This document shows, one piece after another, positions 31,787 to 42,524 of a DNA stretch of 64,000 nt. Origin of the DNA: Harmothoe impar (Eukaryota > Annelida > Polychaeta > Phyllodocida > Polynoidae). The translations under genes were made by a program, and so were the position numbers. The notes beneath the pieces are model-generated. The model was not told the DNA's origin. It did not search any database and saw nothing but the letters and a program-made list of their open reading frames with translations. Numbering within the stretch: the stretch's first letter is position 1; each line of letters opens with the position of its first letter. The stretch spans positions 61,053,800 to 61,117,799 of the forward strand of contig OX381714.1 in assembly GCA_947462335.1 (NCBI GenBank). The letters are read 5' to 3'.

Positions 31787-32086
31787 CAGGGGTGTCAGAA
31801 GCAACTTTATGGGGGCTGCCAAACGTTCAGAAGGGTGTCGATTATGAGTGTTAAAAGCAACACACTGAAAATGTCATTTTGAAAAGCTTGACATGATTCT
31901 GTGCATTTTAAGGTCAATTTATGGGTGTTACTTTATATGACTATGGAGTAATGAATATAATTCATTAGCATTTCCAGAATTCTGGGGGGTACCAAAATAT
32001 ACTCTGCCCCCCCCCCCTCCCATGTCTAGGATTGGGGGGGGGGGGGAGACATGGCCCTGCCCCCGCCCCCTGTTCCGACACCCCTG
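31787..32086. mobile_element. CAGGGGTGTC-type hAT-like MITE
   Basis: Ends CAGGGGTGTCAGAAG and TTCCGACACCCCTG bound 300 bp with G runs. No clear TSD (TGTAC against GTTAG). Confidence 0.65.
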
Positions 32087-32134
32087 GTTAGGAGGGGGGG
32101 GGGGGTACTGGGGGCAGGTGACAGGGGAGACCAT

Positions 32135-32630
32135 CCAGGGGTTGGGCAGCCTCGAGCCCTCCAGGCCCATTGCAGCCGTCAGGCTGTAATTGGCCTGGAC
32201 AATTTTGTATCTAATAACTGTGACCTACTTAGAAAATGATCCAGGATCCTGGATCATTTCTTAATGAGATAGCTCAACCACTGATTGGTTAGCCATGGTC
32301 ACATGATCATGTATGACATAGATGTGTTGTGTATGGCCTCATGGGTTCGAATCCCACCTTTGGCAAACCATAGTTCGTTTTTTTACATTCTTTATTTGGC
32401 CTATTTGAAGCATAAATACCCCTATACTGGCATAGTAATATTACATATTACATATTTGGATAGGGACAATAGTGTAATAAAGGTGCATTATACAGATATC
32501 AAAAGTCCTACCAGTTGTGCCAAGGTGGGACTCGAACCCATGATGTCCAGATTGCTGATATCCAGTACAAGTCAGTACATAAGGACTCTCCCAGACTGTA
32601 TACATACAGTCAGGGCCCGAGACTGGGGGT
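32135..32630. repeat. Repeat with two convergent tRNA-like B boxes, copy 1
   Basis: About 500 bp. The forward GGTTCGAATCCCACC (32345) and the reverse GGTGGGACTCGAACC (32525) face each other. An inverted second copy lies at 59505-60010. Frames across it are artefacts. Confidence 0.75.
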
Positions 32631-33224
32631 TGGGCCGGGGCTGGGGTTTCACACTTCTGACGAACCTTAAAAACCTTTCCATCAACATGGGGAATTCTAC
32701 CAACAATAATACTAATAGGAGCAAGGGGTATGTGTTGGGCAGTGGGACAGGGGATAAAAGGGTCCCACAATTAATGACCTCGTTCATGAACGTCTATTTA
32801 TGAACGTCCCTTCCGGACGTCCCTTCAGCCTGCATATATGATGCCATAATCTATAGACCCATGCATCAAGAAGGGTGATGTTTTCATGATAAAGTCATGT
32901 TTAAGTTGGTTTTAGCAGAATCCTCATAACATTGTCTGTAATGGCTATGTTTGGGAACATCTGATATCAGGAGATTCAATGGGACAATTATCTTTCAAAC
33001 AGCATATATTAGACTATAGGGTTTTGAGGTTATATTCATGTATTTGTCAGTCGTGCTACGTTAAAAAAAACTTGATCAACAACTTTTCTGAAAGGTCACC
33101 CTTTCTTGCTGCATTGGTCTATAGGAGTGTGGCCCTTCTGTCAGCCAGCCAACCCCCCTAGGGCACTGCAGGATGCAACAAGGGACGAACTTGCCAAGTG
33201 ACTCGACGTAACCCATTTTATACC

Positions 33225-34620
33225 TGTAATCTTAAAAAAACCTTCTTTGGATAATCTTAATCAGTTTCCAGGTCTATCCTCTAGATGGCACCACTGTAAG
33301 TTGGTAACATTGCTGTATACATTGGGCCCCTGCACCCCTTTTTCATTCCTCTTTTGTTTTCTTTTTTGAAACTGTAACAGAACTATAACTGTACCCATTT
33401 ACCTCTATTTAAAAGGATATGGGATGATTAAGACTAAGGAAAAAAACATTCAGACTTGCAGACTTCCAGTGGCACCTTCTATAGAGAAGAGAGGGGAATC
33501 ATTAAGAATACCCGGAAAATGTGTTTTTTACGATTACATGTGAAATGGGTGGTGTCTCAGTCTATACAAAAACCTTTTCACCATGCAGGACATTCGGTCC
33601 TGCAGAAATATCTTTTTGCAGGCCCAGCTTCATTTTTGAAGGCCCGGGTATTGGCGTGCCATCTTTAAGATATAAGAATTAAGTATAAAGGAATGGTTTA
33701 TACTGAAAGTATTACATGAATAGGGTTCCTCAGTATGTTACAGTAATATTCATTATTTTAATATATAAATTACTGAAGAACATTACAGAAAATGTTTAAG
33801 CTTTCCGTTTTACACTGTAGAAACCTTAATAATGGTCCGAAAGGGTTCTTAAAGAGTTGACTGGGTGGGGGGGGGGGTGCAGTCATGCCTACCCTAGTTA
33901 CTTCCTGATATTTCCCAAAGTCACGTCATGAAGGCCTAGCCTGGTCCCTGCACTCTAAGACAAAGGCGACACCAGGCTTTTTTTTGAGTTCAAAATATAT
34001 CTTTATTCTGGTATAATGGAGACTTACATATATACATATGTGTTTTTTGTTCACATACCAGTCCGACTAGGATGTTGTAGTCGATTTATAATGCAAATAT
34101 ATAAAGAGATGAAAAATTTATGAATAATCATGTTGTGTTTGTGAGACCTTTTGTCTCGTCATTTGCCTGATGTTAGTAGAATGGGATAATGAATGCTATG
34201 GTAGAAGACCTACTTATAAGGCACAAACTTACAATAGTAGTAATATATCCTATCCCCTAGGTGGGATGGGAGTTAATAAGCGCATCGGCGGGGCTGTTCT
34301 CTCTAGTAGAATGGTATGAGTTAATTAATTTACTTAGTTGCTCGTTCCCCCGTCCCGTTCCCACGGATTTTCACACAGAATAAGCGATTCGTTATTATGG
34401 AAAAATGCTGACCTTTCAAGGTTTAAAATACAAATCGGGGCATTTATCTATCTTCTTATCACCGTCTTTTCCTATGACTGAAACGAACGAGAATGAAGTC
34501 CCTTTTGTCTGAAGGTGCTGGGAATGGGAGCCCTAGAATGGAAAAATACGGAGAGCGCGGGGGCATCCACACCTGATGTCACCGATACGGGAGTCCTGTA
34601 CATAGCCCGGAGGTATTAAC
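33225..34620. other. Unassigned stretch with one MITE fragment
   Basis: A fragment of the CAGTCTAT/GCAGGAC family lies at 33561-33665 and a G run at 33868. No gene is recognised. Confidence 0.5.
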
Positions 34621-34630
34621 ACAAAACAGC

Positions 34631-34795
34631 CAAAAATAATTATCTCATTTCAAGAAAATGAGATTATTAAACTCGTCTGGCGGACAAATCACTTGTTTTA
34701 AGAAAGAAAAAAAGTCTTTCTCAAAACAAGTGCCTTGTCTGCCAGACGAGTTTAACAATCTTATTTTCTTGAAATAAAATAATTATTTTTGGCGG
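34631..34795. repeat. 165-bp hairpin MITE
   Basis: GCCAAAAATAATTATCTCATT at the left is matched by the inverse at the right (…AATAATTATTTTTGGC). The complementarity runs through AAACTCGTCTGGCGGACAA to a short A-rich loop near 34705. Confidence 0.85.
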
Positions 34796-34948
34796 TGAAA
34801 AGTTCCTAGCCAACAGAAATACGTTATTTTACGTCAAAGTAACGTTTTAAGGTTATATAATTGACTACTATTTGTTGAAAAACGCAGACCCTTTAAGGTA
34901 AAGCAAAAGTTTCTTTTGAAAAACGAGGACATTTTCCCAACACCGTGA

Positions 34949-35323
34949 CGCAGTCTGTTCGAAAACATTTTCACCATGCAGGACAGTTGGTCCTGCAGAT
35001 ATTTCATTTTGCAGGCCCGGCTTATTTTTTGCAGGCCCAGATATCGGAGTGCAATCTTATTGTTGAAAAATCAAATGAAAGGCACCTTATCACACTGATA
35101 GTGATAATGAATAGCGTTACCCTATATGTTACAAATATACAAAGTAATCGAATATGTAAATCAGTGAAGAAAATTACAGAAAATATTCATGCTTTCTATT
35201 TTATGCTAGAGAAACATGAAAACCGACATGTAGGCAAAGACCTGCAGCTAGGCAAAGACAAGGATGACAGCCAGTCATTCGGGCCGGCAGTATCCGGTGT
35301 CCGGCAGGATTTCGTATAGACTG
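34949..35323. mobile_element. MITE with CAGTCTRT ends and GCAGGAC palindromes, copy 2
   Basis: Ends CAGTCTGTTCGAAAACA and ATTTCGTATAGACTG. It contains GCAGGACAGTTGGTCCTGCA. The 124-codon frame crossing it is not supported as a gene. No clean TSD. Confidence 0.75.
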
Positions 35324-35494
35324 GTGTAACACCATCGTTTTACTATGATTGAACTGAACGAGCATGATGTCACTTATAAATTCTGTGACAGTGCAGTGAT
35401 GGCGGTCAGGCGGTTAGGCCCCGTACAGGCCTACTGCAGGCTTAAGTGCATACATTGTACATGTACAATGGAAAATCACAGAGTGGCGTCATAA

Positions 35495-35764
35495 GGGAGT
35501 GATCATTTTTTAACAACGGGGGGGGGATGGGTTTGGGGGGGGGGGCAAAAAAATTTGGACCCCTTGACCGGGGGGGGGGGCAATAAAAGTTGGACCCCTC
35601 TTGGGGGGGGGGGTCAAAATAATTTAACCTGTTTTGAGCCAAAAAGCCCGCGCATTACTATGCTTCAAAGGGCCCGCGCGCGAGCCGATTTTCGGCCGTA
35701 AGGGGAGGGGGGTGTAAAAAAACCCGCCACCCCCCCCCCCTGTTGTTAAAAAATGATCACTCCC
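35495..35764. mobile_element. G-rich Harbinger-like MITE, copy 4
   Basis: Ends GGGAGTGATCATTTTTTAAC and the complement; TAA at 35492-35494 and 35765-35767. The core GCCCGCGCATTACTATGC is present. Confidence 0.88.
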
Positions 35765-35906
35765 TAATAGAGTCATATACTACACAGGGACATCCACAAA
35801 CTGACGTCACCGATACGGGAGTCTTGGCATGAACACAAAGGTGTGTTTTTGGCCAGGTCACCCAGCCCTACCTAGAAAACCCGAGCCCGCCCTTGCATTA
35901 TTATTT

Positions 35907-36100
35907 CCGTAAAACCTCGCGTATAAGCCTAACTCGCGTATTAGCCGCACCCCTAACTTTGACAAATCATATAAGACGCAGAACAGTTCCTTATTTGGTA
36001 CTGTACTACAGATATAAAACCTCTCGTATAATGTTTGGTATCAAAATAAAGCTGAGTCTGATTCGTGTACAACCCGCGGCTTGTACGCGAGGTTTTACGG
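35907..36100. mobile_element. MITE with CCGTAAA ends and CGCGTATAAGCC motifs, copy 2
   Basis: Ends CCGTAAAACCTCGCGTA and CGCGAGGTTTTACGG, with TT on both sides. The interior matches 5468-5690 in order. Confidence 0.8.
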
Positions 36101-36190
36101 TTATTTAAATTAATTCTTTTACATTTCTGAAATATTATCATTTCAAAATGTTATTTTACTAAAAAGATCGAATATTCAAAAATATTATCT

Positions 36191-36404
36191 ATGGTTGGGT
36201 ACGAGTCCCTTGTTCCCGCTATTGGTCAGGTCATTCGCGCGCGCCAAACCTCTGTTATCCGGCTAGGAGCGCCCCCTATGTTATGTATCTAGGCGGAGTG
36301 TGTACGTTGGTTACCGCTGTTGTTTACGCCAGAGCGCCGCCCAGAGAGGTGGGACAGCTCACTGCTCGCTTGCTTTGTGTCATATTTACCGTGGTTAGTT
36401 AATT
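36191..36404 (+). repeat. Split direct repeat A1 of the Ngaro-like element
   Basis: 214 bp beginning ATGGTTGGGTACGAGTCC, read as identical to A2 (40561-40774). It contains CGCGCGCGCC and probably the element's promoter, as ORF1 starts 17 bp later. Confidence 0.93.
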
Positions 36405-36420
36405 AATTTATTATTTAACC

Positions 36421-37755
36421 ATGCAGCCTTGCAAGAACTGCGCCTTTGCTTATGACCATTGTAAATCAGCATGTCCTCAATGTGCTAAACCCACACACAC
36501 TAAAGGTGGTTTGGATGAGGAGGAAGACGAAGCATTCGAGTTACGCAAGCCGGAGGAGCCGGGGTCCCCAGCTATGGATCGGGAACAAAACGTATCTCTT
36601 CAGCTTAAATTGGCAGAGGAGAAGCAAGCCATATTAAAGCGTAAGCTAGAGATGCAGTCGATGGAGGAGAGGTTGGCAGCGATTAACCTACAGAACGCAA
36701 AACTGGAGGAGCAGTTGGCTTCGAGCCAAGATGGCGGATCGGGTAGCAAGCCGGACGCGCAGAAGCCAGTGGTACCACCTCCAGGGTTTAAACCTAAGAC
36801 CCCGGGGACCGGATCGACGCTGGAGGGTGAGCATGGCTTCCAACGTCAACTGTTCTACGCAGACGGATCGTTGGCTTCGGCTTCCGGAGGCAGCACGTCA
36901 GCGGCGACAACTCTTCAGGCTGGCCTGGAGTCTGTTGGTTTAGGCTTACAAGCTCTGGGGTTAGCGACTTCAGATGTCAACAACGCTGGATTACCCATGC
37001 AAGGTGAGGGTGGTGGCATGTCTGGCTTCCATTGGACGAGTGAATCGGCCCGCAGAAAGCAATCACGTCATTGGATCCGTCCAGATTTTCACCTACCTTT
37101 AGATAAAAGCTATGAGGAGATGTCCTACCGGGAATTAGTATACGGTATGGTGTGTGTCACTGAGTGTATCATTAAAGCAAACGACGCACGGTTCGACGTC
37201 CAGGGGTATTTGGAACACTTTAAGTATATCACCCTAAAGGAGATTAGGCCTACCTACATGCCCAAGGCAGTAGCAAGGTATGAACATGACGTTACATCCA
37301 AGGTGGCTTCTGGAGAAGTCAGGTTCACGGCGGCAGAGCACACGGCGAACGCCACTCACTTTGGTATCGAAAGTACTAAGGCTTATGTGGAAGCCATGCG
37401 ACTCCTCCAGGGACCGTCTCAGTCGGGGAAGCCAGGTGGCTCCAGCAAGCCTTCAACGCCGAGGATCTGGTGTCCGGATGATGTCTGTGCGAGCTGGAAC
37501 TTTACCTCCTGCCAGTATAACCCATGCCATAAACAACATGTCTGCTGTGTGTGTAGAGGTTCACATAGGGCTAAAGGTGGTTGTAGTTATGGTAGTGGCT
37601 CCCAGCAGGGTCAGCAGCAGCAGAACAGGTCGGCACAGTCTTCACCCTACCAGCAGAACCAAGGCTACAGTCAAGGCTTCTCTTCGTCAAACCCTCATCA
37701 GCAGCAGGGGGGGGGGGGGGGTACCGGTAGACTCCAGCAAGGAGCACATCTGTGA
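36421..37755 (+). CDS. gag: Ngaro-like ORF1, Gag-like protein
   Basis: 444 residues from an ATG 17 bp after repeat A1. An N-terminal Cys cluster (CKNCAFAYDHCKSACPQC, residues 4-21) is a likely zinc site. A coiled coil lies at about 58-105. The middle (205-330) has the conserved look of DIRS-order ORF1 proteins, with the HWIRPDFHLPL segment. A Cys/His-rich patch (about 356-394: CPDDVC, CQYNPCHKQHVCCVC) resembles the zinc motif seen near the end of such proteins and may bind RNA. The tail is Gln/Ser-rich. It overlaps the RT frame, and a G15 run lies at the overlap. The role is inferred to be packaging the element RNA. Confidence 0.85.
   Translation: MQPCKNCAFAYDHCKSACPQCAKPTHTKGGLDEEEDEAFELRKPEEPGSPAMDREQNVSLQLKLAEEKQAILKRKLEMQSMEERLAAINLQNAKLEEQLASSQDGGSGSKPDAQKPVVPPPGFKPKTPGTGSTLEGEHGFQRQLFYADGSLASASGGSTSAATTLQAGLESVGLGLQALGLATSDVNNAGLPMQGEGGGMSGFHWTSESARRKQSRHWIRPDFHLPLDKSYEEMSYRELVYGMVCVTECIIKANDARFDVQGYLEHFKYITLKEIRPTYMPKAVARYEHDVTSKVASGEVRFTAAEHTANATHFGIESTKAYVEAMRLLQGPSQSGKPGGSSKPSTPRIWCPDDVCASWNFTSCQYNPCHKQHVCCVCRGSHRAKGGCSYGSGSQQGQQQQNRSAQSSPYQQNQGYSQGFSSSNPHQQQGGGGGTGRLQQGAHL
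37707..37721 (+). promoter_or_regulatory. G15 tract at the ORF1/ORF2 boundary
   Basis: Fifteen consecutive G lie where the ORF1 frame (frame 1) overlaps the RT frame (frame 2). Slippage at this run, in replication or translation, could join Gag-like and RT frames. Such a run is also prone to sequencing error. Confidence 0.5.
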
Positions 37756-39511
37756 TGTGGACAGTTTTGGTTTAATCCGCGACGACAGGGTTGTGTGTAT
37801 GGACAGCGTCAGAGACTTACTCCTAGCGTATGCGGATTATAGGCCTTTGTGGGATATAAATTGTGTACATAATGTATCTAAGGTCCGGTCACAGTTTAAG
37901 CCTTGTGGTTGGAAGAATATGTTATCAGGGGGGGATAATGATGTTTACGGTACTTGGGATCCAGATAGCCTGTTCTTTCTGGATGGGGTTATGCATGGTT
38001 TCAAAATTGTTGACCCTATGGCTGACATTCCTTCTTATGAATGTATTAATTATACTTCTGCTACAGGTGATGCTTTTGGGTTCATGAATGATATTATTTT
38101 GAAGGAGGTTAGTACCGGTAAGCTTAGTATTGTGGATCGGAAACCTCACTGTGTACATGCGCTGGGGGCTGTTGAGAAGTCTTCTGGTGGGTATCGTCCC
38201 ATCACTGACGCTAGCAGGCCTGAGGGCATATCCATTAATAATTATATGTCGAACACTTTCAATAACTTCAAATTCTGTAGTATCGACGAGATCTGTGAGA
38301 GTTTAACCCCGAATTGTTTTTTGGCGGTAACAGATATAGAAGCCGCATACCGTACATGTATGATTCCTCCCGGAGACAGGAAATTTCAAGGTCTGGCCTG
38401 GAGTGTGGATGGTCAAGACGTGTACATAGAGGATAACTTCTTGTCATTTGGTGCTCGAGCCTCACCATATATATTTAACAATTTGACTGACGCTGTTACT
38501 AGGTATATGAACGCTAATGGTTTCAAGTGTTATAGTTACTTGGATGATTTTCTCCTAATCAGTGACAGTTTTGAATCATGTAAAGAGGCTCAATTAGCTC
38601 TTCATGCCGTACTGCGTTCATTAGGGTTTAATATCTCTTACAAAAAGGTTCTATCACCTTCCAGAGTCCAACGGTATTTGGGCATCATTATAGACACTAT
38701 TCAGATGAAACTTTTACTACCGGATGATAAGATGCTAAGGTTGAAGGAGGAGCTCGCGTTCTTTGCTGGTCGCCGTCAGGCGACACGCAAGCAAATTCAG
38801 AGGCTATGTGGCATCATAGGTCATTGCTCTACGGTAGTAAGAGGAGGAAGAACTTTTTCTCATAGAATCATTGGTTTATTGTCTGGTTTCACTACCGGTA
38901 AGAGACGTATTACCCTCACCAAGAACTTTTTTCTAGACCTACAGTGGTGGAAGGATTTCGCCAGTTGGTTTAATGGAGAGGCCAAGATGGTGGGCAGGAG
39001 GGTACAGGACAATGTGAACATATACACTGACGCCTCAGGATCAGGTTTTGGTGCTCATTGGGGGAGAGACTGGTTGGCAGGCATGTGGAAAATGAACTTA
39101 GACGCTGCGAGTGATCACCATAACCACCTCTCACACTGCCCGGGGGAAGACATACCTGACAACATAAACGTCCAAGAACTTTACCCGGTAGTGGAGGCTC
39201 TCTGGAGGTGGGGTCCTACCTGGAGGAACTGTCGTGTCGTATGCTTTTCTGATAATACTCAGGTGGTCACAGGGCTAAATACTGGAAAGAGCTCTAATAA
39301 TTATGCTATGTCTATACTACGTAGAATTTTCTGGTTGAGTGTATTGTTTAATTGTCACATTGTAAGTGTACATGTACCGGGTAAAATGAATGTCATTGCT
39401 GATGCTCTGTCTCGTATGTATGAAAATGATATGAAAATTCCTATGGGTTTGTGCTGTTCCAGATGTACTCCAGTTGCGACGAAGGCTGGAGACGAAAGCA
39501 GCCAAAGTTAG
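37722..39511 (+). CDS. Ngaro-like ORF2, reverse transcriptase - RNase H
   Basis: The meaningful frame starts after the G15 run; upstream it only shadows ORF1. The RT domain has VTDIEAAYRTCMIP (motif A aspartate, about 38330) and SYLDDFLLIS (motif C, YxDD-type, about 38540). RNase H follows with IYTDASGSGFG (about 39023), INVQELYPVVEAL (39168), CFSDNTQVV (39244) and VPGKMNVIADALSR (39373), giving the D-E-D-D set. It copies the element RNA into DNA and removes the RNA strand. No ATG lies at the start (the first is near 37799), so synthesis by frameshift from ORF1 or by splicing is likely. It overlaps the recombinase frame by some 40-75 bp. Confidence 0.9.
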
Positions 39512-40445
39512 GTCCTACTGTTGGTCTGAGTCGACATGGCGTAAGAAAGCTTCTCAGTGGAAGAAATATATTTCTTTCTGTGCTTTAATTATGGTGGCAG
39601 TGGTTCCTACTACTGTGGATGTAATGTGTAAATTTATCGTGTTCTTGTCAGACTCCTTGTGTTATGTGAGCATTGACAATTATGTGTCTGGGGTCATTAG
39701 TTTAAATAAATATTTTGTATCAGATGTATCAGATATTAGGTTGAACTTTATTTTTTCAACCACGTTAAAAGGCCTCAGGAGACTCTTAGGTGATCCTATA
39801 CCTACACGTGTGACTTTAACACTAGAGAATTTGTTGAATATGTTTATGCATGTAGACTGTCTGAGTGTAAACGAAAGATGTATGTGGGCGTGTATAGCCA
39901 CAAGCTTTCGTTCGTTATTAAGGAAGTGTAACCTTGTACCTAATAATCTCAAATTGGAGGGTCATTTCCTACGCAGGAGTTCTCTTACCTTTAAACCTTG
40001 GGGTGTTTTACTTAGGATTTCAAGTTCTAAAACTATCCAGTATGGTCAGCGTTTACACCTGGTACCCCTCACTTATGCTATAGGTTCGCCTTTATGTGCG
40101 GCAACTCTGTTAGCTAACCACTTTAATGATTGCCCTTCTTCCACCAGAGATTCACCTGTATTTATGTTAAAGGTCTCAGGGGTTTCGGTGCCACTCACCT
40201 ACCCGGTACTTAATACTTATTTGAAGAGGTTGTTATCAGCTATAAATATGGATGTCAAGGGTGCAGGTTGCCATTCTTTAAGGCGCTCTGGTGCTGCATT
40301 TCTGCATAGTTGTGGTGTTCCACTGGAGGACATTAGACAAACAGGTGACTGGGCTAGCCTAACTACTTTAATTTATTTGGCTAAGCCTTTGTCTTCTAGA
40401 ATTAACTTGGATAGAATGGTATCTGATGCTATGTGTAAAAGATGA
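39435..40445 (+). CDS. Ngaro-like ORF3, tyrosine recombinase (integrase)
   Basis: The frame opens at 39435 without an ATG; numbering here is from TTG 39474 (323 residues). The catalytic set of phage-integrase-type enzymes is visible: R146 (SFRSLLRK), H267 and R270 (CHSLRRSG), W293 in GDW at the second-histidine place, and the nucleophile Y301 (TTLIYLAKP). It would join the circular cDNA to a target through a 3'-phosphotyrosine link, so no TSD is made. A pyrimidine stretch ending TTCCAG at 39457-39462 is a plausible splice acceptor feeding this frame. It ends 43 bp before repeat B1. Confidence 0.9.
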   Translation, partial: KFLWVCAVPDVLQLRRRLETKAAKVRSYCWSESTWRKKASQWKKYISFCALIMVAVVPTTVDVMCKFIVFLSDSLCYVSIDNYVSGVISLNKYFVSDVSDIRLNFIFSTTLKGLRRLLGDPIPTRVTLTLENLLNMFMHVDCLSVNERCMWACIATSFRSLLRKCNLVPNNLKLEGHFLRRSSLTFKPWGVLLRISSSKTIQYGQRLHLVPLTYAIGSPLCAATLLANHFNDCPSSTRDSPVFMLKVSGVSVPLTYPVLNTYLKRLLSAINMDVKGAGCHSLRRSGAAFLHSCGVPLEDIRQTGDWASLTTLIYLAKPLSSRINLDRMVSDAMCKR

Positions 40446-40488
40446 TTTATATGTTATAGTGATGTATAGTTTGTAATTCTGGGTGTTT

Positions 40489-40562
40489 GGCAGGTTTAAT
40501 CCAGCCCAAGTCCATATAATGCATTGTGCTTTATTCACTCTCAGAATTACCTTTATACCAAT
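40489..40562 (+). repeat. Split direct repeat B1
   Basis: 74 bp from GGCAGGTTTAATCCAGCC to TTTATACCAAT, identical to B2 (40831-40904). It shares the AT junction with A2. Confidence 0.92.
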
Positions 40563-40774
40563 GGTTGGGTACGAGTCCCTTGTTCCCGCTATTGGTCAGG
40601 TCATTCGCGCGCGCCAAACCTCTGTTATCCGGCTAGGAGCGCCCCCTATGTTATGTATCTAGGCGGAGTGTGTACGTTGGTTACCGCTGTTGTTTACGCC
40701 AGAGCGCCGCCCAGAGAGGTGGGACAGCTCACTGCTCGCTTGCTTTGTGTCATATTTACCGTGGTTAGTTAATT
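40561..40774 (+). repeat. Split direct repeat A2
   Basis: Identical by eye to A1. The B1/A2 boundary at AT-GGTTGGG models the circle junction. Confidence 0.93.
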
Positions 40775-40830
40775 TTTTATTTTTTTTTCTTCAATTGGCT
40801 TATGTCGAGTCAATACATATCTAATAAACA

Positions 40831-40904
40831 GGCAGGTTTAATCCAGCCCAAGTCCATATAATGCATTGTGCTTTATTCACTCTCAGAATTACCTTTATAC
40901 CAAT
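40831..40904 (+). repeat. Split direct repeat B2 (right end of element)
   Basis: Second B copy; the element ends at CCAAT and flanking DNA (AAAAAGGGTG) follows. Confidence 0.92.
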
Positions 40905-41149
40905 AAAAAGGGTGTCCGACCATGCCTAGCATGCAGTAGAAAACGTAATTGTCTGGCCTTACCGCCAAGTAGTTATAGGTACACACGTTTGAATGCCCAG
41001 ATAAGTGTGACAGCACAAATTCCCCTGCCCCCCCCCACCCCTACCATAACCCCTACAGATGGTTTCGCTTTCACTTATACAGACCCCGAACATGTTATTA
41101 TCCTAGCGCTTACATACACTGTTAAGAGTAAGTGGTGTAGCTACACAGT

Positions 41150-41732
41150 ATTAGGCTCTAACACGTTATGGGGTGCTGCCACCTGTTGGCACACAACAGA
41201 TCTAAATGGTAGGACAAGCTGACATTAGACCTTTTTGTATAGTCTTCTTTGGGCCTTTCTCAAGGTGCAGGTTTTATTGATTAATGTACAGTTCATACAT
41301 ATAGTAAATCTGTAGATCATATTCTATGCATCTATCAAGTCAGATTTTTAAATTTCTTATGATAAACCTGAAATAAATAAGAATTAAATAATCAAATTCT
41401 GCTTGGGGAGTGACCAAACATCTGTGTGAAGAGTGTAGTCCTATTGTGTGTAGTACACTGTGTGGGTGCTGTTACTACATGTAGGGTGGGCCATATCAGC
41501 ACAGGGGCACCCCAAAGACAATGGCCAGCCCATTAACCTTGGGCCCACAGGTGTGTAGAGTGGCCAGGTGTGAGAGCTCTACACACACACACCTACCTTC
41601 CCCCATGCCAAGAAAGCTGTGAAATCTCGCCAAAGGAGCGAGAAATCTTGCCAAAGTAGCGAGATTTGGTGTCCTACAAGATGGCTGCCCCTATCCAGAG
41701 GCTCCACTGGGCCATCGTGTTAGAGCCTAATA
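41150..41732. mobile_element. Inverted-repeat element with TTAGGCTCTAACACG ends
   Basis: ATTAGGCTCTAACACG (41151) and CGTGTTAGAGCCTAAT (41716) are exact inverses; TATGG/CCAT pairing continues inward. Internal words GCGAGAAATCT and GCGAGATTTGG form a smaller inverted pair. No ORF. Confidence 0.7.
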
Positions 41733-41897
41733 AATAGACAAAGGTCTACGATTTTAAGTCTGTTGAGTGGGTTATTCGACGCGTTGAGCCTTGGGCCGTA
41801 TTTCACGAAGCCGCAGGCTGAGTGAAATGTGGCCCAAGGCTCAACAAGTCGAATAACCCACTCAACTGACTTAAAAGAGTTGACCTTTGCATTTATT
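41731..41897. repeat. Foldback element, TAAATAGACAAAGG family, copy 1
   Basis: Arms 41731-41806 and 41822-41897 pair over about 75 bp (AGTCTGTTGAGTGGGTTATT against its complement). A related, inverted copy lies at 55160-55330. Confidence 0.8.
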
Positions 41898-42416
41898 TTT
41901 CCCGGTTTCCGACTCAAATTAACAGAAAACAACAAATCTTTACTTGCAAAACCCATTCCGGACGTCCCCCGCTCGCCATCTTGTCTTCGTCAATGTTTAC
42001 ACTTGAAAGCGAGGCTCATATCACTACGCAGTAGAATTGGGCGTTATTTTTCGTCATTTTTGTACTTTTTAAAAATAATGCGAACATTTTTTTTTTATAA
42101 CATCGAATTACTTACTAATATTGCTTGGTTTTATTCTTATTAGGCCATATTGACCATGAATCAGCATTTCTTTAATACAATTAGCCATCTTGGGCGGAAA
42201 TTAGGACTATTTTTTGTGTTCACGGCGCGCTCGGGCGTCATTTGTTGTCTTTGCTGTTTCGTATTTCTAATAATTTACTGTCAATTCTTCGATACGATAT
42301 TATTTATTTCTCTTATTATCTTCTTTAATGACTTTATAATACAGAATTAATACTAACTAAGAAAATGTGCATGTTATTGAAGACGAGGAAGACATGATTA
42401 CAACGATTCAGGCGAT

Positions 42417-42422
42417 TTTATT
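42417..42422 (-). terminator. Polyadenylation signal of the Crypton-type gene
   Basis: AATAAA on the minus strand, about 105 bp past the stop codon at 42525. Confidence 0.6.
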
Positions 42423-42524
42423 TTTCAAATCACATCCGGGTCTTCGTCATAGACGCCAATTGACCTACATTTTCGAACAAGAAGGGCGCGAACAAAATGG
42501 CCAACACGTGGATTTACTCTGTCA

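Larger units (their letters stand above)
36191..40904 (+). mobile_element. Ngaro/PAT-like tyrosine-recombinase retrotransposon
   Basis: The 4.7-kb element has the layout A1 (36191-36404), three ORFs, B1 (40489-40562), A2 (40561-40774) and B2 (40831-40904). Such split direct repeats are known only from PAT- and Ngaro-type DIRS-order elements, which integrate through a circular intermediate using a tyrosine recombinase and leave no TSD. ORFs are Gag-like, RT-RNase H and recombinase. No methyltransferase domain was found, which favours Ngaro over PAT/DIRS. Both repeat pairs read identical and all ORFs are open, so it looks recently active. Confidence 0.93.

Noticed and set aside
32285..32803. 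172-codon plus-strand frame
   Set aside because: It lies across the tRNA-like repeat that occurs again at 59505-60010, where the frame is not kept.
34945..35319. 124-codon plus-strand frame
   Set aside because: It coincides almost exactly with a CAGTCTAT-type MITE and has no homology I can recognise.
37280..37721. N-terminal 140 codons of the long RT frame
   Set aside because: They shadow ORF1 in another frame; recognisable RT sequence starts only after the G15 run.
40866..41222. 118-codon plus-strand frame after the Ngaro element
   Set aside because: It starts inside repeat B2 and runs into unrelated flanking DNA with a C run; no domain.
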